DNA of 64,000 bases from Fennellomyces sp. T-0311 (Eukaryota > Mucoromycota > Mucoromycetes > Mucorales > Lichtheimiaceae), in assembly GCA_025266875.1 (NCBI GenBank), contig JALLLT010000054.1:218664-282663 (forward strand). The letters run 5' to 3'. The notes beneath the pieces are model-generated. The model had not been told where the DNA came from. It saw nothing but the letters and a program-made list of their open reading frames with translations, and did not search any database. Shown one piece after another: positions 55,281 through 64,000 of the stretch (within the stretch, counting starts at the first letter, position 1; each line of letters begins with the position of its first letter). A program made the position numbers and the translations under genes.

Positions 55281-56990
55281 ACCGGTTCTTCTGGGCCTGC
55301 TGGAGGTCTACGAACGAGCCTCAAATGCGAAACTCAACCGGGATAAGACGGTGGCGGTCTCGCTCTCTGGTTTGGCCCAACCGACCTGGCGTGATGCTCT
55401 TCATTTGCACAGGATCGATCACTGGCATGATAAGGAATCGCCGGAAGCAGTGACATATTTGGGGTTTCCTCTAACAAGCTCGTCGGTCCAGCTAAATAGG
55501 TTTTTCAATCATCTGCTGGCCAAGGCTGAACGAGAAGTGCAGATCCTCTCAGCACGAAGAATATCCATTTTGGGCCATGGGATGGTAATCAACTCATTAA
55601 TTAGCAGCAGGCTATGGCACGCCATTCGCATTACACCTGTTACCCAAGACTTTTTGCGGAAATTCCGCTCGATCATCACTAAGTTCCTGGCAGCCAAGAA
55701 CTTTCCGGCAGTACGTTTCGATATCAGCACTCGACCCCGCAACGAAGGGGGTCTGGGCGTTCTGGATCCAGTTACACAAATGATGGTGCTTCAGTTGCGT
55801 TGGGTTCTACCGCTCCTCAGCGTCGATGGCCCGCCAATGGACTCTTTCATTATGCCTATTCTCCGTTTCTGTCTCCGTACGTATGCCGAACTAGCAGATG
55901 TGGCGTTACCTCTCCTCTTCCCTAATGCAAGGTCACCAACCATCCTTGGCATGTCCTCGTTCAAGAACCTTTTTGCCGCAGCCGACAAACTCGGCCTGCA
56001 ACCCAACTTTGGAAGCTTTGATCCCAGGATCATATACGAATTACCCATCCGTGTTCTATGTCCCGATCTGCCACGCACTGACCCTTCAGGAAGATCCATC
56101 CCTTGGCATATGATCTTAGTTAAAGATGCGTTCTATTACAACCCGGCTTTACAATGCCTCTGGCGCCGGCAACCAGGCTCACGCTCGTCCAAGGACCGCC
56201 TGACGACCAAGTTTCTGGCAATGCTGTCCGAAGGCACATGCACCATCATTACTCCATTACGAACCTTTTTTGAAATGCACGGCAGTCCGTTTCCGCCAGG
56301 CTCCTGCTTTATTTTCTGCTCAAATCTACTACTCCAGCCTACTCTCCGATCCGGCATTGGGCTCACAGAGATCACCCCAAAGCTTTTCCGGTCCAGCAGC
56401 CGTCCCTCTTTCATCACACTTCCACACGAGTACCCTCGAGCACCCAAATCAGTTTGGTCTGCTTTCTGGCGTGCAAATTTCCCCCACCATGCCCACACTA
56501 TTTTATGGCGGGCTTATCATCACAAACTCCCGACACAGTCACGACTACAAGGCCTCAATATTCCATTTGCTCTGGACGGTCGGTGCCCGCTCTGTGGCGA
56601 AACCGAAACGGATAGACATTTTGTGTGGGACTGCCCGGTAAAACAAACGGTTTGGCATACGGTGGCTCAGCGTTTTCTGGAACGACCCTCTTTGCTATCA
56701 TACGAGCACTTCCGGATCAACCCCACCAACAAGTTACAAGTCTCCGGAATTCAGGGCGTCTCCTTCGAACTGGTCATGGCGTGCACCTTCCTCGCGATAT
56801 GGCAAGCACACTGGCGATACGTTTTCGACAATAACACCTTTTGGCCAAATGGCGTCGTCGCCAAAGTCATCCGCCAAGTCAAGAGGATAGAATCCGAACT
56901 TAGCTTATAACTAGCTGTTAGTATTGTAGCACCAATGTGCCCTCTTGTTTGGGCGCTCTGAATAAATGAATATCTACAAAAAAAAAATGA
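55281..56990 (+). mobile_element. LINE, 3' half, including ORF2 C-terminus (frame 55282-56910)
   Basis: The frame is open from the LTR edge: LLGLLEVYERASNAKLNRDK and VTYLGFPLTSSSVQLNRFF are the late RT and thumb of a LINE. Then come GGLGVLDPVTQMMVLQLRWV, HTILWRAYHHKLPTQSRLQG and the zinc motif CPLCGETETDRHFVWDCP. It ends LNEL-like ESELSL at 56910. An AATAAA at 56961 and an A-run at about 56980-56989 form the 3' end. Endonuclease and RT palm are absent, cut off by the chromovirus LTR. The remaining frame of over 540 codons has no stop, so the LINE was probably young when it was broken. Confidence 0.88.
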
Positions 56991-57124
56991 AGTTCTCAGA
57001 TTTTGAAGTTCCAGAGGTTTGAGACCCCCTATTATGTTACACTAGGATTTTTTTACAGCGATATGTGCTGATCAGCCTGGAGCTTTGCCTTCAGAAGAGG
57101 GAATGACGTAGAAAAAGGAAAGGA

Positions 57125-57545
57125 TGTAGTATCCAACATGGACACGCCCAAACAAGCTTCTTTATCGTCAACACAATACTGTCTGCCAGAGAATAAGAGC
57201 TTTCCATCCTTACCGCCGCTTCTCAGTTCCGACATCTGAACTGAGAACTTCAAATTGACCTAATACTCAGCCAGTCAGGTTGCTCATCTGCACGACCTTC
57301 CGGTCATCACGTCTTTTTGCAGATACGCTCTGTCAGCATTCATCCAATCCATCATCATGATCCATTACTGCTCAAGAAAAATAAGGTCGATTACACATCA
57401 TTCATGGGTGTGCTGGCTTAAGGAAAACCCATCATGTATAAGCACTTACTATAAGTAGGGAGGGCAAAACAAATAAAATAAATCAGTTGCATGTTTGAGT
57501 ACTGTTGACATATTCGTCTTTTAGACTTGCTCTTCTACGATTCTA
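57125..57545 (+). repeat. Probable solo LTR related to the chromovirus LTR
   Basis: Begins TGTAGTATCCAACATGGACA, close to the TGTTGTATCCAACATGAACA start of the chromovirus LTR, and later shows cccatcatgtataagcac, a tataagtaggg element and aataaatcagttgcatg in the same order. The rest is diverged and the right end is a guess. No target-site duplication was found. Confidence 0.45.
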
Positions 57546-57750
57546 TGTATAGTACCTGTATTGTAGATTCATTCCTTGTCATCGAATTTGATCAATGAGC
57601 CTATTGCTTCCTGTCTATTTATAACTATTTAGGTGCATATGTCTTAGAAAACGATAACTTCACTACTATTTATATTTAAAAAATATACGAAGTTAGCGTT
57701 GTCATACGTATAACAAGATAACGATGTATTTTACATAGATTAAAAGCTGG

Positions 57751-58137
57751 CTACTCGGGAGGGATTTCAACAGGCTGATATACAAATGCACCAACGCAAT
57801 GTAACGCAATCAACTGGTTGTTCTCCCACATTAATATATTAACGGGAACGTTGGGCATATAATGTGCTATACGATAGTCTGTTCTAGATAAGGCTTGCGC
57901 TGTGCAAACGATGTATGTACCGCTTCTCTCAAGTTGGATATCCGTGTCCAGAACCGCGACATGAAGATTGATAAAAATTTCTCGATTCTCACTTTGCAAA
58001 GATGGCACAATCATTCCCGCGGGAAGATATACTGTGATGACAGTACCTTCGGTTCCGGACGTTGTTAGCAAAATTGGTTCTGGAATCATACAGGTTTCTT
58101 TATAGCCAACAGTTATTATGTATATCATGGAAGACAT
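57751..58137 (-). CDS. Small protein of unknown function (128 residues)
   Basis: An intronless frame starts at ATG 58137 and reads MSSMIYIITVGYKE, GTVITVYLPAGMIVP, INLHVAVLDTDIQLERSG, ALSRTDYRIAHYMPNVPVN and ALHCVGAFVYQPVEIPPE. Alternating hydrophobic residues suggest a small beta-rich fold. There is no signal peptide or membrane segment. A TATA-like tataaagaaa on the minus strand lies about 50 bp upstream. I do not recognise the family. The length, start and promoter position make it a fair gene candidate. Confidence 0.5.
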   Translation of the reverse strand: MSSMIYIITVGYKETCMIPEPILLTTSGTEGTVITVYLPAGMIVPSLQSENREIFINLHVAVLDTDIQLERSGTYIVCTAQALSRTDYRIAHYMPNVPVNILMWENNQLIALHCVGAFVYQPVEIPPE

Positions 58138-59165
58138 CGTGCCTTTGCGGCCCTTGCGGTATTTACTTTAAATTTTCTTTATAAAAGAAAGAAGTGCGTT
58201 GTTGTAACTATTGTGCGCGTGATAAGAGGTTACGCCGGTAGGTGCGGTATAAAATATGTATTCGACAAAGGAACAACTTCTACTACTATTGCTTAAATAC
58301 AGTTATCTTTGTGGCTAGTGCGAGCACTGCCAAAAGTGAAACACCGTATTTGCAACATGCAAAATATTAAACTTTACGAGTGAAATGGCATATATCTGGT
58401 ATTGTACTAAAGTTGAGAAAAGGGTCACGCGGATGAGTAAAACCCTTCTCCAATGCTAATGCCCAATCTCAGCCTTCATATCTGCTTAGGCTCGTGATAT
58501 TCAGTTCTGTGTATAAAGTCACCAAACTTCATAATAATATTCGCACCACAACACTATACATTACCCTGTTGCAGATCGTGAAGGGCGTGTATTTCAGCAA
58601 GATCATCGATGAAGGAAACAATTTTCAAGCCATATGTTTCCCAACATCTTCAATTTCGTCTATATTGTCAATATCAATGACATTACTCGCGGTGAATGAT
58701 GGAGATCGAAGTAATCAAGGCACTGGGCGTGCGTCTGGTAACACCTTTGCGTCAAAGTCAGTGCACGCACTTAGGTCTCAGCCTGGTCCAAGCTAATTGG
58801 CGCCTATTTCTTTGTATCCCATTGGCTCAATTTGTGATTGGCTCTGGTAGTTGAATTTTTATTGGCTTAGTCTATTCCCGCCCATACGGCATTGGATAGG
58901 TTTAATTTCGTCATGGGACTTTATTGGCCCTGGGACCCCGGGACATTTCAGGCCCACCCATCTGACGGCGAAAATCCCGTTGCAGAGCGGAACGTGAATG
59001 ACTCTATTGTCTTCCGGGTTGGGACCACGTATACTCCAAAGCAACCTATGGGGGAAGGCTTAACCCGTGACAATGCTGTATAAATTAGCTTTTTGTTTTT
59101 TTATCTCCTGATTTTTTAACCACTATTTTATATAAACAAATAAAGTCGCGAACAAAAAAAATCCA
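58138..59165. other. Divergent intergenic region, P450 promoter side
   Basis: No gene supported; a 100-codon plus-strand frame at 58494-58796 has no recognisable content. TATAAA at 59079-59084 lies 81 bp ahead of the P450 start. Confidence 0.45.
59079..59084 (+). promoter_or_regulatory. TATA box of the P450 gene
   Basis: gctgtataaattag, followed by a T/A-rich leader and ATG at 59166. Confidence 0.5.
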
Positions 59166-61142
59166 ATGAACTTCCAGTCAAATATGTCGTTTATATCCAA
59201 AGCCATATCCTCAGTCAAACTCAACTTTAACGATCTCAAAATCAACTTGGACGAGATACCCATCGGAACTAAAATTGCCGTTGCCGCTGTAACACTTCTT
59301 GGTCTGCTGTCGCTAAAATACAATGATCGTGCCGTTTTTACCAAGCGACGCAAGGATGTTCCTTTCATCAAGGGCGCCCCTCTTGTTGGTGCACTTTTCC
59401 GCCAGATTAATTCGGCTGATCGAGTTTACGATGACATTGCCGAAACTTTCGAACGTATGGATACACTAACAATGTAAGTCATGTTCCACAAACAGGGTTC
59501 TTGATCACCTGTTTTAGAAATCCAAGGGCTCATCTTATTTTTTTTTCTCAGGGCACAGTCAATCATTGGCTTGCCTCCACAGATTATGACCATTGATCCG
59601 CTGAATATCGAATATGTTTTAAAACGTAAGCTTTTTTTATTATGCAGGTCGATTAGGCAGAAAATGATCCTTATTCATCTTCCATAGATAACACGCCCAA
59701 TTATGTGAAAGGCCAACAAATGCTTGATGCTATGGGTGATCTATTTGGACATGCTATATTTACTTCCAACGGCGATACCTGGAAATATCAACGAAAGACA
59801 GCAAGTCATATCTTTAATGTGCTGACGCTTCGAGATCATTTTACAGAGTGAGTAGAGCTGTTCTGGTAATTGTCGTAATCATTAACGGCAGTGACGGTGT
59901 AAGTGTTTTCATGCAAGAACTCAAAACATTGTCTGAGCACGTTTTTGAGATCCGGGCTGCGACTCATGAACCTATTGACTTTGCACACTTCATGTCCAAG
60001 TATACCATGGAATGCTTTGTCCGGTAAGGTCAACAAGGGTAATCATCATTTAACCATATTGTAACTCGTTTATAAATACACAGTGTGGCATTTGGAAAAC
60101 GGCTCAATGGAATACTAAACGAGATGAACGCCCATTTTGCAACCTCGTTCGATACCTGTCAACATATTTCGTTCAACCGCTTTGTCAACCCATTTACTGA
60201 TATGATTGAATGGATGAAACCTATTTTCTCTCCAGGGACAACGTCATACAAACAGCATATGCAGATTATCAACAATTTCGCCTACGGAATCATCAAGGAA
60301 CGACGGCTAAGATTGGCTGCCGGATACGAATTTCAGGACATGTTATCTCGATTCATGACGACAGAAAAGCCTAATGGAGAGCTACTGAGCGACGACGAGT
60401 TGCGAGATACTCTTCTAACATTTTTGGCGGCTGGCCGTGACACCACCTCTGATGCAATCAATTGGACTTTCTATTGTGTGATGACACATCCCGAAGTTGA
60501 GGAGAAGCTTCTGAAAGAAATCCATCAGTATCTTCCCAACGATACCGATGATCCACGACAACTATACGAGGTTATCAAGAAAATGACATATGCACATGCA
60601 GTGTAAGTGAACAAAATAAGGGATGGGCAGTTTGCTCGGTGTTCTTATAATGGATGAAAGGTTTTATGAGGTGCTGCGACTATACCCATCTGTGCCAACC
60701 AGCATTCGGCTGTCTTTGGAGGAGGATCGACTACCAAGCGGCGTGCATGTGTGTAAAGGCGATTCGATCATGTGGAGTCCATATGCGGCCGGCCGTTCTT
60801 CAAAAATATGGGGCGAGGATGCACAAGAATTCAATCCAGAGCGATGGGTGACTGATGACGGGAATCTCCAGCGAGTGAATCAATGTGTCTGGCCTGCTTT
60901 CAACGCTGGTCCACGTGTCTGCCTAGGTAAGATACCGATGATGTGGGAAAGTGTATGACTGCTAAACAGGCTGGTTGTTTGGATCAGGTCAAAATCTGGC
61001 AACTCTGGAGGCTCTTGTTGTGATAACCTATTTGTTGAAGCACTTCAAGTTCACATTAGTACCTGACCAGGAGATTACTTATGCCTTGTCGCTTACACTT
61101 CAAATGAGAAACGGCATGAAGGTGCATGTGGCGAACCGCTAA
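59166..61142 (+). CDS. Cytochrome P450 monooxygenase
   Basis: About eight exons splice from ATG 59166 to TAA 61140-61142. The N-terminus has a membrane anchor (GTKIAVAAVTLLGLLSL) and KGAPLVGALFRQ. Later come GDTWKYQRKTASHIFN (C-helix WxxxR), LLTFLAAGRDTTSDAINWTF (I-helix AGRDTT oxygen-activating groove), FYEVLRLYPSVP (ExxR), FNPERW and the heme-binding loop FNAGPRVCLG|QNLATLEALV, whose Cys ligates iron. It ends MKVHVANR. The pattern resembles fatty-acid/alkane hydroxylase-type fungal P450s (CYP52/CYP86-like clan), with the endoplasmic reticulum as the expected site. The substrate is unknown. A reductase partner is not in the window. All introns are GT-AG and no frame break was found. Confidence 0.93.
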
Positions 61143-61323
61143 ATGGTTGCGACCAGGTTATCCAAGTATTTAAGCTGGCGTAGCTTCCATATACGCATCC
61201 ATATATTCATTTAGACCATCATATGCATAGATTGAGCTTTATATAAAATGAAAAGTGCATTGGAATGTACATTGAGCAGTTTGGAGGATATGTATGCAGA
61301 GATCAAAGGGTTCATTGGATTTC

Positions 61324-62748
61324 CTATTCTTGGGCCGCAATATAAGCAACGACGTATTCGTGTTCCATCAGTTGATCCCGATATTTTTCCAAAGCAGTGT
61401 AAGATGTCTGAATAAACCTGCAACTCCTCTTTCTTATATCGCTCAATGTGATCTGCCATGGATGGAGCCACTTTCTGTGCTGGTATGGCAGACGATATCT
61501 CGTCGATGTGGCCTTCAAGAAGATTCATCAGCAAGATGACCACTCGCAGCTCGATGAGCGGAAACTGCTCTGACTTTGCAACCTTGATAGCTAACGAACC
61601 CAGTGTGTCGATAACCTCACCTTCCAACGAAGCTTGGAATCATAACCGGGTCATCCTCATCATCCGACGTTTTGTTACTCTTCTCTGACAAAGTAAGGTT
61701 GGACACGTCAGGCAGAAGCTCGAACATAATGTCGTCCTCCAGAGCAGCGATATACATCATCGCAAGCGAATCTCGTGTCCATCCTGTGGAATCCCAGCCG
61801 GTCTCTTCCTCCTTGAGTGGCGCTGACAATGTCAAACAGGTCTCTTTAGCTGCGACACCCATGAGATTTTCACTTGACTTGCCGGGTCCTGCATATCGAA
61901 GAAGTTGGCGAATGGAGCAGTCATCTTCGATGACACTGGGTTTCCATCCCAGCGTGAATCCGTACAAGTAGAGAAGCTCTTGGTTTGGCTTATCGTCCCC
62001 ATACGATAGGAACAACTCGTTGCCCCGCCAACGATCCAACGGCGTCTGGGAATGGAACCAGATCGATCCCGCCATCCTTTGTGGGCTCCCATCGAATTGT
62101 AGGATCCATTGAATGATTGGCAAAGTCAAAGAAAGGCAGCAGTACGGTATCGTAGCCAAGATCATCTGTATTACTGCTTCCAACGCTGATGGCGCGCGAC
62201 CAGAAAATAGCGTTGGCCCAGAGCCACATGTCGAACGTCATCCACTCTACCGCCGTTTTGACAACCTCCAGCTCCTGCTTCAGAAACATGCGTTTGGCGC
62301 GAAGAGGCATGGATAGACCAGTGCCATCGAGTGTTCTTGAACCCTCATCGTCCAAAAACAAGATACTAGTCTTGCGAATGTCATCCAAAGAAGGTAACAC
62401 GTCGATGTAGGGCTTCCAGAAAGACGACTTTTGCTTGCTCGAGAACTTTTGTAGCGCGAGAAAAAGTCGTAGCGTGAATCGTTCTTGCTGCGGCAGGCGC
62501 ACAAATGTTTCGAGATCCTCTTCGTCAATCTTTGACAAGGCTTCACATAGTTCCAGATTGTTTTTGATTGCACGAGTTGCGGTAATCAGCATGTTGTGTG
62601 GAATATGCACGAGTGTCATTCCGTCATTTGAAATGCTTTCTTTGGCCAGCAGTCCGTGTCCAGCGTATTCTGTTTCGGCAACGTCCACATGAGGCGACTT
62701 TATCCCATTGTCTTTCGCCCAATTGACGAAAGCGCTGATTGAAGCCAT
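61324..62748 (-). pseudogene. SET-domain lysine methyltransferase (SETD6/RKM/Rubisco-LSMT type) with three +1 frameshifts
   Basis: ATG 62748 opens MASISAFVNWAKDNGIKSP and continues through the SET halves: AGHGLLAKESI, LVHIPHNMLI, FFDFANHSMDPTIRWEP and DGGIDLVPFPDA. The frame then slips by one base at the C4 run 62023-62026; GNELFLSYGDDKPNQELLYL, the SET C-motif, lies in the next frame. A second +1 slip occurs near 61629 (before LEGEVIDTLGSLA) and a third near 61412 (before IQTSYTALEKYRDQLM); the natural stop is 61324-61326. This group methylates ribosomal proteins, elongation factors or other non-histone targets. All three slips are extra bases in or next to short homopolymers, so assembly error is as likely as gene death. 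Confidence 0.82.
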
Positions 62749-62946
62749 GTCAAAGGTGCGGACGCGACTGTTTTTCTCCTATGTGTTTGGGCTTAGTGTG
62801 AACTGAGTGACTTCAGACAAAGCTAACCCAGCAATCTCTATCACTGGAAGAGCATACAGCACCTGCTGTATATCGATCCACGGTTTATATTCATATCACT
62901 GAGTGATGAATCTATAAGGCTTAACTAGAATGCTTTTGTGCTCTTT

Positions 62947-63969
62947 CTACGTATTATAGCCCTTGTCCTCCAGTAAGATTTGTTCTGACCACGCTGTCCG
63001 GGATGACCGCACGCTATCTGCTTCCTCGTTACTGCGACCAAACAGCTTGATGAAACCCTTTTTCTTGGTGGGATAACGCGACTGCTGTTGTATTCTCAGT
63101 TGTTGAAGCGGGTCATTTGTCTTAATATTGTTGTCCCCAGGCAAGTTGTCATTTTCCTCCTGGTGTGCCGCATTGAGACACTGATATAGTTCGTCATCAA
63201 TATAATACGCCTTATTCATAAGTTCTGTCAGCTGTGCCCGCCGCAATAGATCATTCGTTAGCTTGCGATTCTCGTCCAATTGCTGCTGCAGATACTGAAA
63301 TTCTGTCAAGGACACAGCCGGATTTCCGCCTTCTGGTCCTGTCTGGGGGATATGATCATGCTGTGATCGGCCCTTCATTGCCAAGACATCCAGGGGCTGA
63401 TCCTCGCTGCCTTTTACTGTGGATGTCAACCCATGTATATCGATCATGGTCTCATTTTGACCTTTGAAGAATTGATGGTGCACTGGGTTGACATAGGGCG
63501 TAGGTTGTCGCAAAAACCCATATTTGTCGCGAAGTTGGTTACGTAGCGACGCTTTGAGAGGGCCCATGGAAAGCGATGGACAACGCCCCACGGTGATTTT
63601 GGTCGTGTACCAAAGAGCAAACTGTTGATTGTTAGCAGTAAGGAGAACAGACCAGCCACCGGGCCAAGTGCTGTAATTACAGTATACGTTCGTTGCTCTT
63701 GTAATGTTGTTTTCGACCAATTGTTCCGGGAGAATTTCAATCATGGAGTTTTCAGGATTTGGTGCGTCAGGTACCCGACTATCAATTGTCGTAATCAACT
63801 CTGGGATGTCGTTGAACTTTTGAGCAAATCCAATCTTTGTTCCAGGGAATATTCGCGAGATATCTATGCATTTGAAACTTGTAACTGATGGATGTCTTTT
63901 GGCCTCGTAAAATGGTGTATCGGTTCGCTCTTCTTTCGTTATTGAGTAAGTCTTCCTGAAGCCACGCAT
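62947..63969 (-). CDS. Unknown protein, possibly 5'-incomplete at the window edge
   Basis: A 340-codon frame runs from ATG 63969 to a stop at 62947. It reads RHPSVTSFKCIDISRIF, PELITTIDSRVPDAP, NVYCNYSTWPGGWSVLLTAN and KASLRNQLRDKYGFLRQP. A glutamine-containing coiled coil follows (TEFQYLQQQLDENRKL, NDLLRRAQLTELMNKAYYID), then a basic Lys-rich tail (KKKGFIKLFGRS). No signal peptide or catalytic motif is visible. A possible splice acceptor (aatcag) lies just upstream of the ATG at the window end, so further exons may lie outside. I do not recognise the family. Confidence 0.6.
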   Translation of the reverse strand: MRGFRKTYSITKEERTDTPFYEAKRHPSVTSFKCIDISRIFPGTKIGFAQKFNDIPELITTIDSRVPDAPNPENSMIEILPEQLVENNITRATNVYCNYSTWPGGWSVLLTANNQQFALWYTTKITVGRCPSLSMGPLKASLRNQLRDKYGFLRQPTPYVNPVHHQFFKGQNETMIDIHGLTSTVKGSEDQPLDVLAMKGRSQHDHIPQTGPEGGNPAVSLTEFQYLQQQLDENRKLTNDLLRRAQLTELMNKAYYIDDELYQCLNAAHQEENDNLPGDNNIKTNDPLQQLRIQQQSRYPTKKKGFIKLFGRSNEEADSVRSSRTAWSEQILLEDKGYNT

Positions 63970-64000
63970 CTCGTTCTGATTTCTTTGTAATGGATTGTGT

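Noticed and set aside
58494..58796. 100-codon plus-strand frame upstream of the P450 gene
   Set aside because: No start context, promoter or family resemblance; composition typical of spacer.
1..64000. CRISPR arrays, tRNA and rRNA genes
   Set aside because: No spacer-repeat periodicity was seen, and no cloverleaf or rRNA core sequence could be identified by eye; a covariance-model scan would be needed to exclude a diverged tRNA.

Overview
The window looks like nuclear DNA of an early-diverging filamentous fungus, most likely Mucoromycota. This is an inference from style and content: small spliceosomal introns (about 45-90 bp) breaking up nearly all cellular genes, close bidirectional gene packing, secreted thaumatin-like and GH125 proteins, a vacuolar-type subtilase, a microsomal P450, and a dense mix of Ty3/gypsy, LINE, Helitron and Fanzor-type debris. 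I saw no bacterial or organellar features, no CRISPR array and no RNA gene that I could support.

Layout. 1-3434: the 3' part of a deleted Ty3/gypsy element with duplicated internal segments, a polypurine tract and a 3' LTR. 3508-6789: a decayed intron-containing gene that I read as a Fanzor/TnpB-family nuclease, followed by a strong hairpin. 6862-8791 (-): GH125 mannosidase. 11331-12170 (-): thaumatin-like protein. 12.2-19.8 kb: gene-poor DNA with a LINE fragment, two solo LTRs and unrecognised open stretches. 19838-22810 (-): a USP7-like (MATH + USP) gene with a damaged catalytic triad. 23572-26246 (-): PX-domain AGC kinase. 29136-30559 (+): proteinase-K-like subtilase. 31491-31905 (+): small spliced membrane protein. 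32389-34199 (+): alpha-arrestin-like protein. 34215-38314 (-): a divergent exportin-1 paralogue converging on the arrestin gene. 39450-42048 (-): two tandem paralogues of unknown function sharing a promoter dyad. 42.4-49.3 kb: a repeat-rich island (158-bp exact tandem duplication, Helitron remnant, several solo LTRs, an LTR palindrome). 49292-55280 (+): a near-intact chromovirus with gag, pol and chromodomain. 55281-56990 (+): 3' half of a LINE. 57751-58137 (-): small unknown gene. 59166-61142 (+): cytochrome P450. 61324-62748 (-): SET-domain methyltransferase gene carrying three +1 frameshifts. 62947-63969 (-): unknown protein.

The cellular genes do not form one pathway. Three of them (USP7-like, arrestin-like with a PPxY motif, SGK-like PX kinase) would fit ubiquitin- and endosome-linked control of membrane proteins, but proximity is the only link. 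The points most worth a second look are the USP7-like probable pseudoenzyme, the exportin-1 paralogue, the paired unknown genes with a shared 20-bp dyad next to the TATA box, the Fanzor-like relic with its 3' hairpin, and the chromovirus whose two LTRs are identical except for one swapped block.
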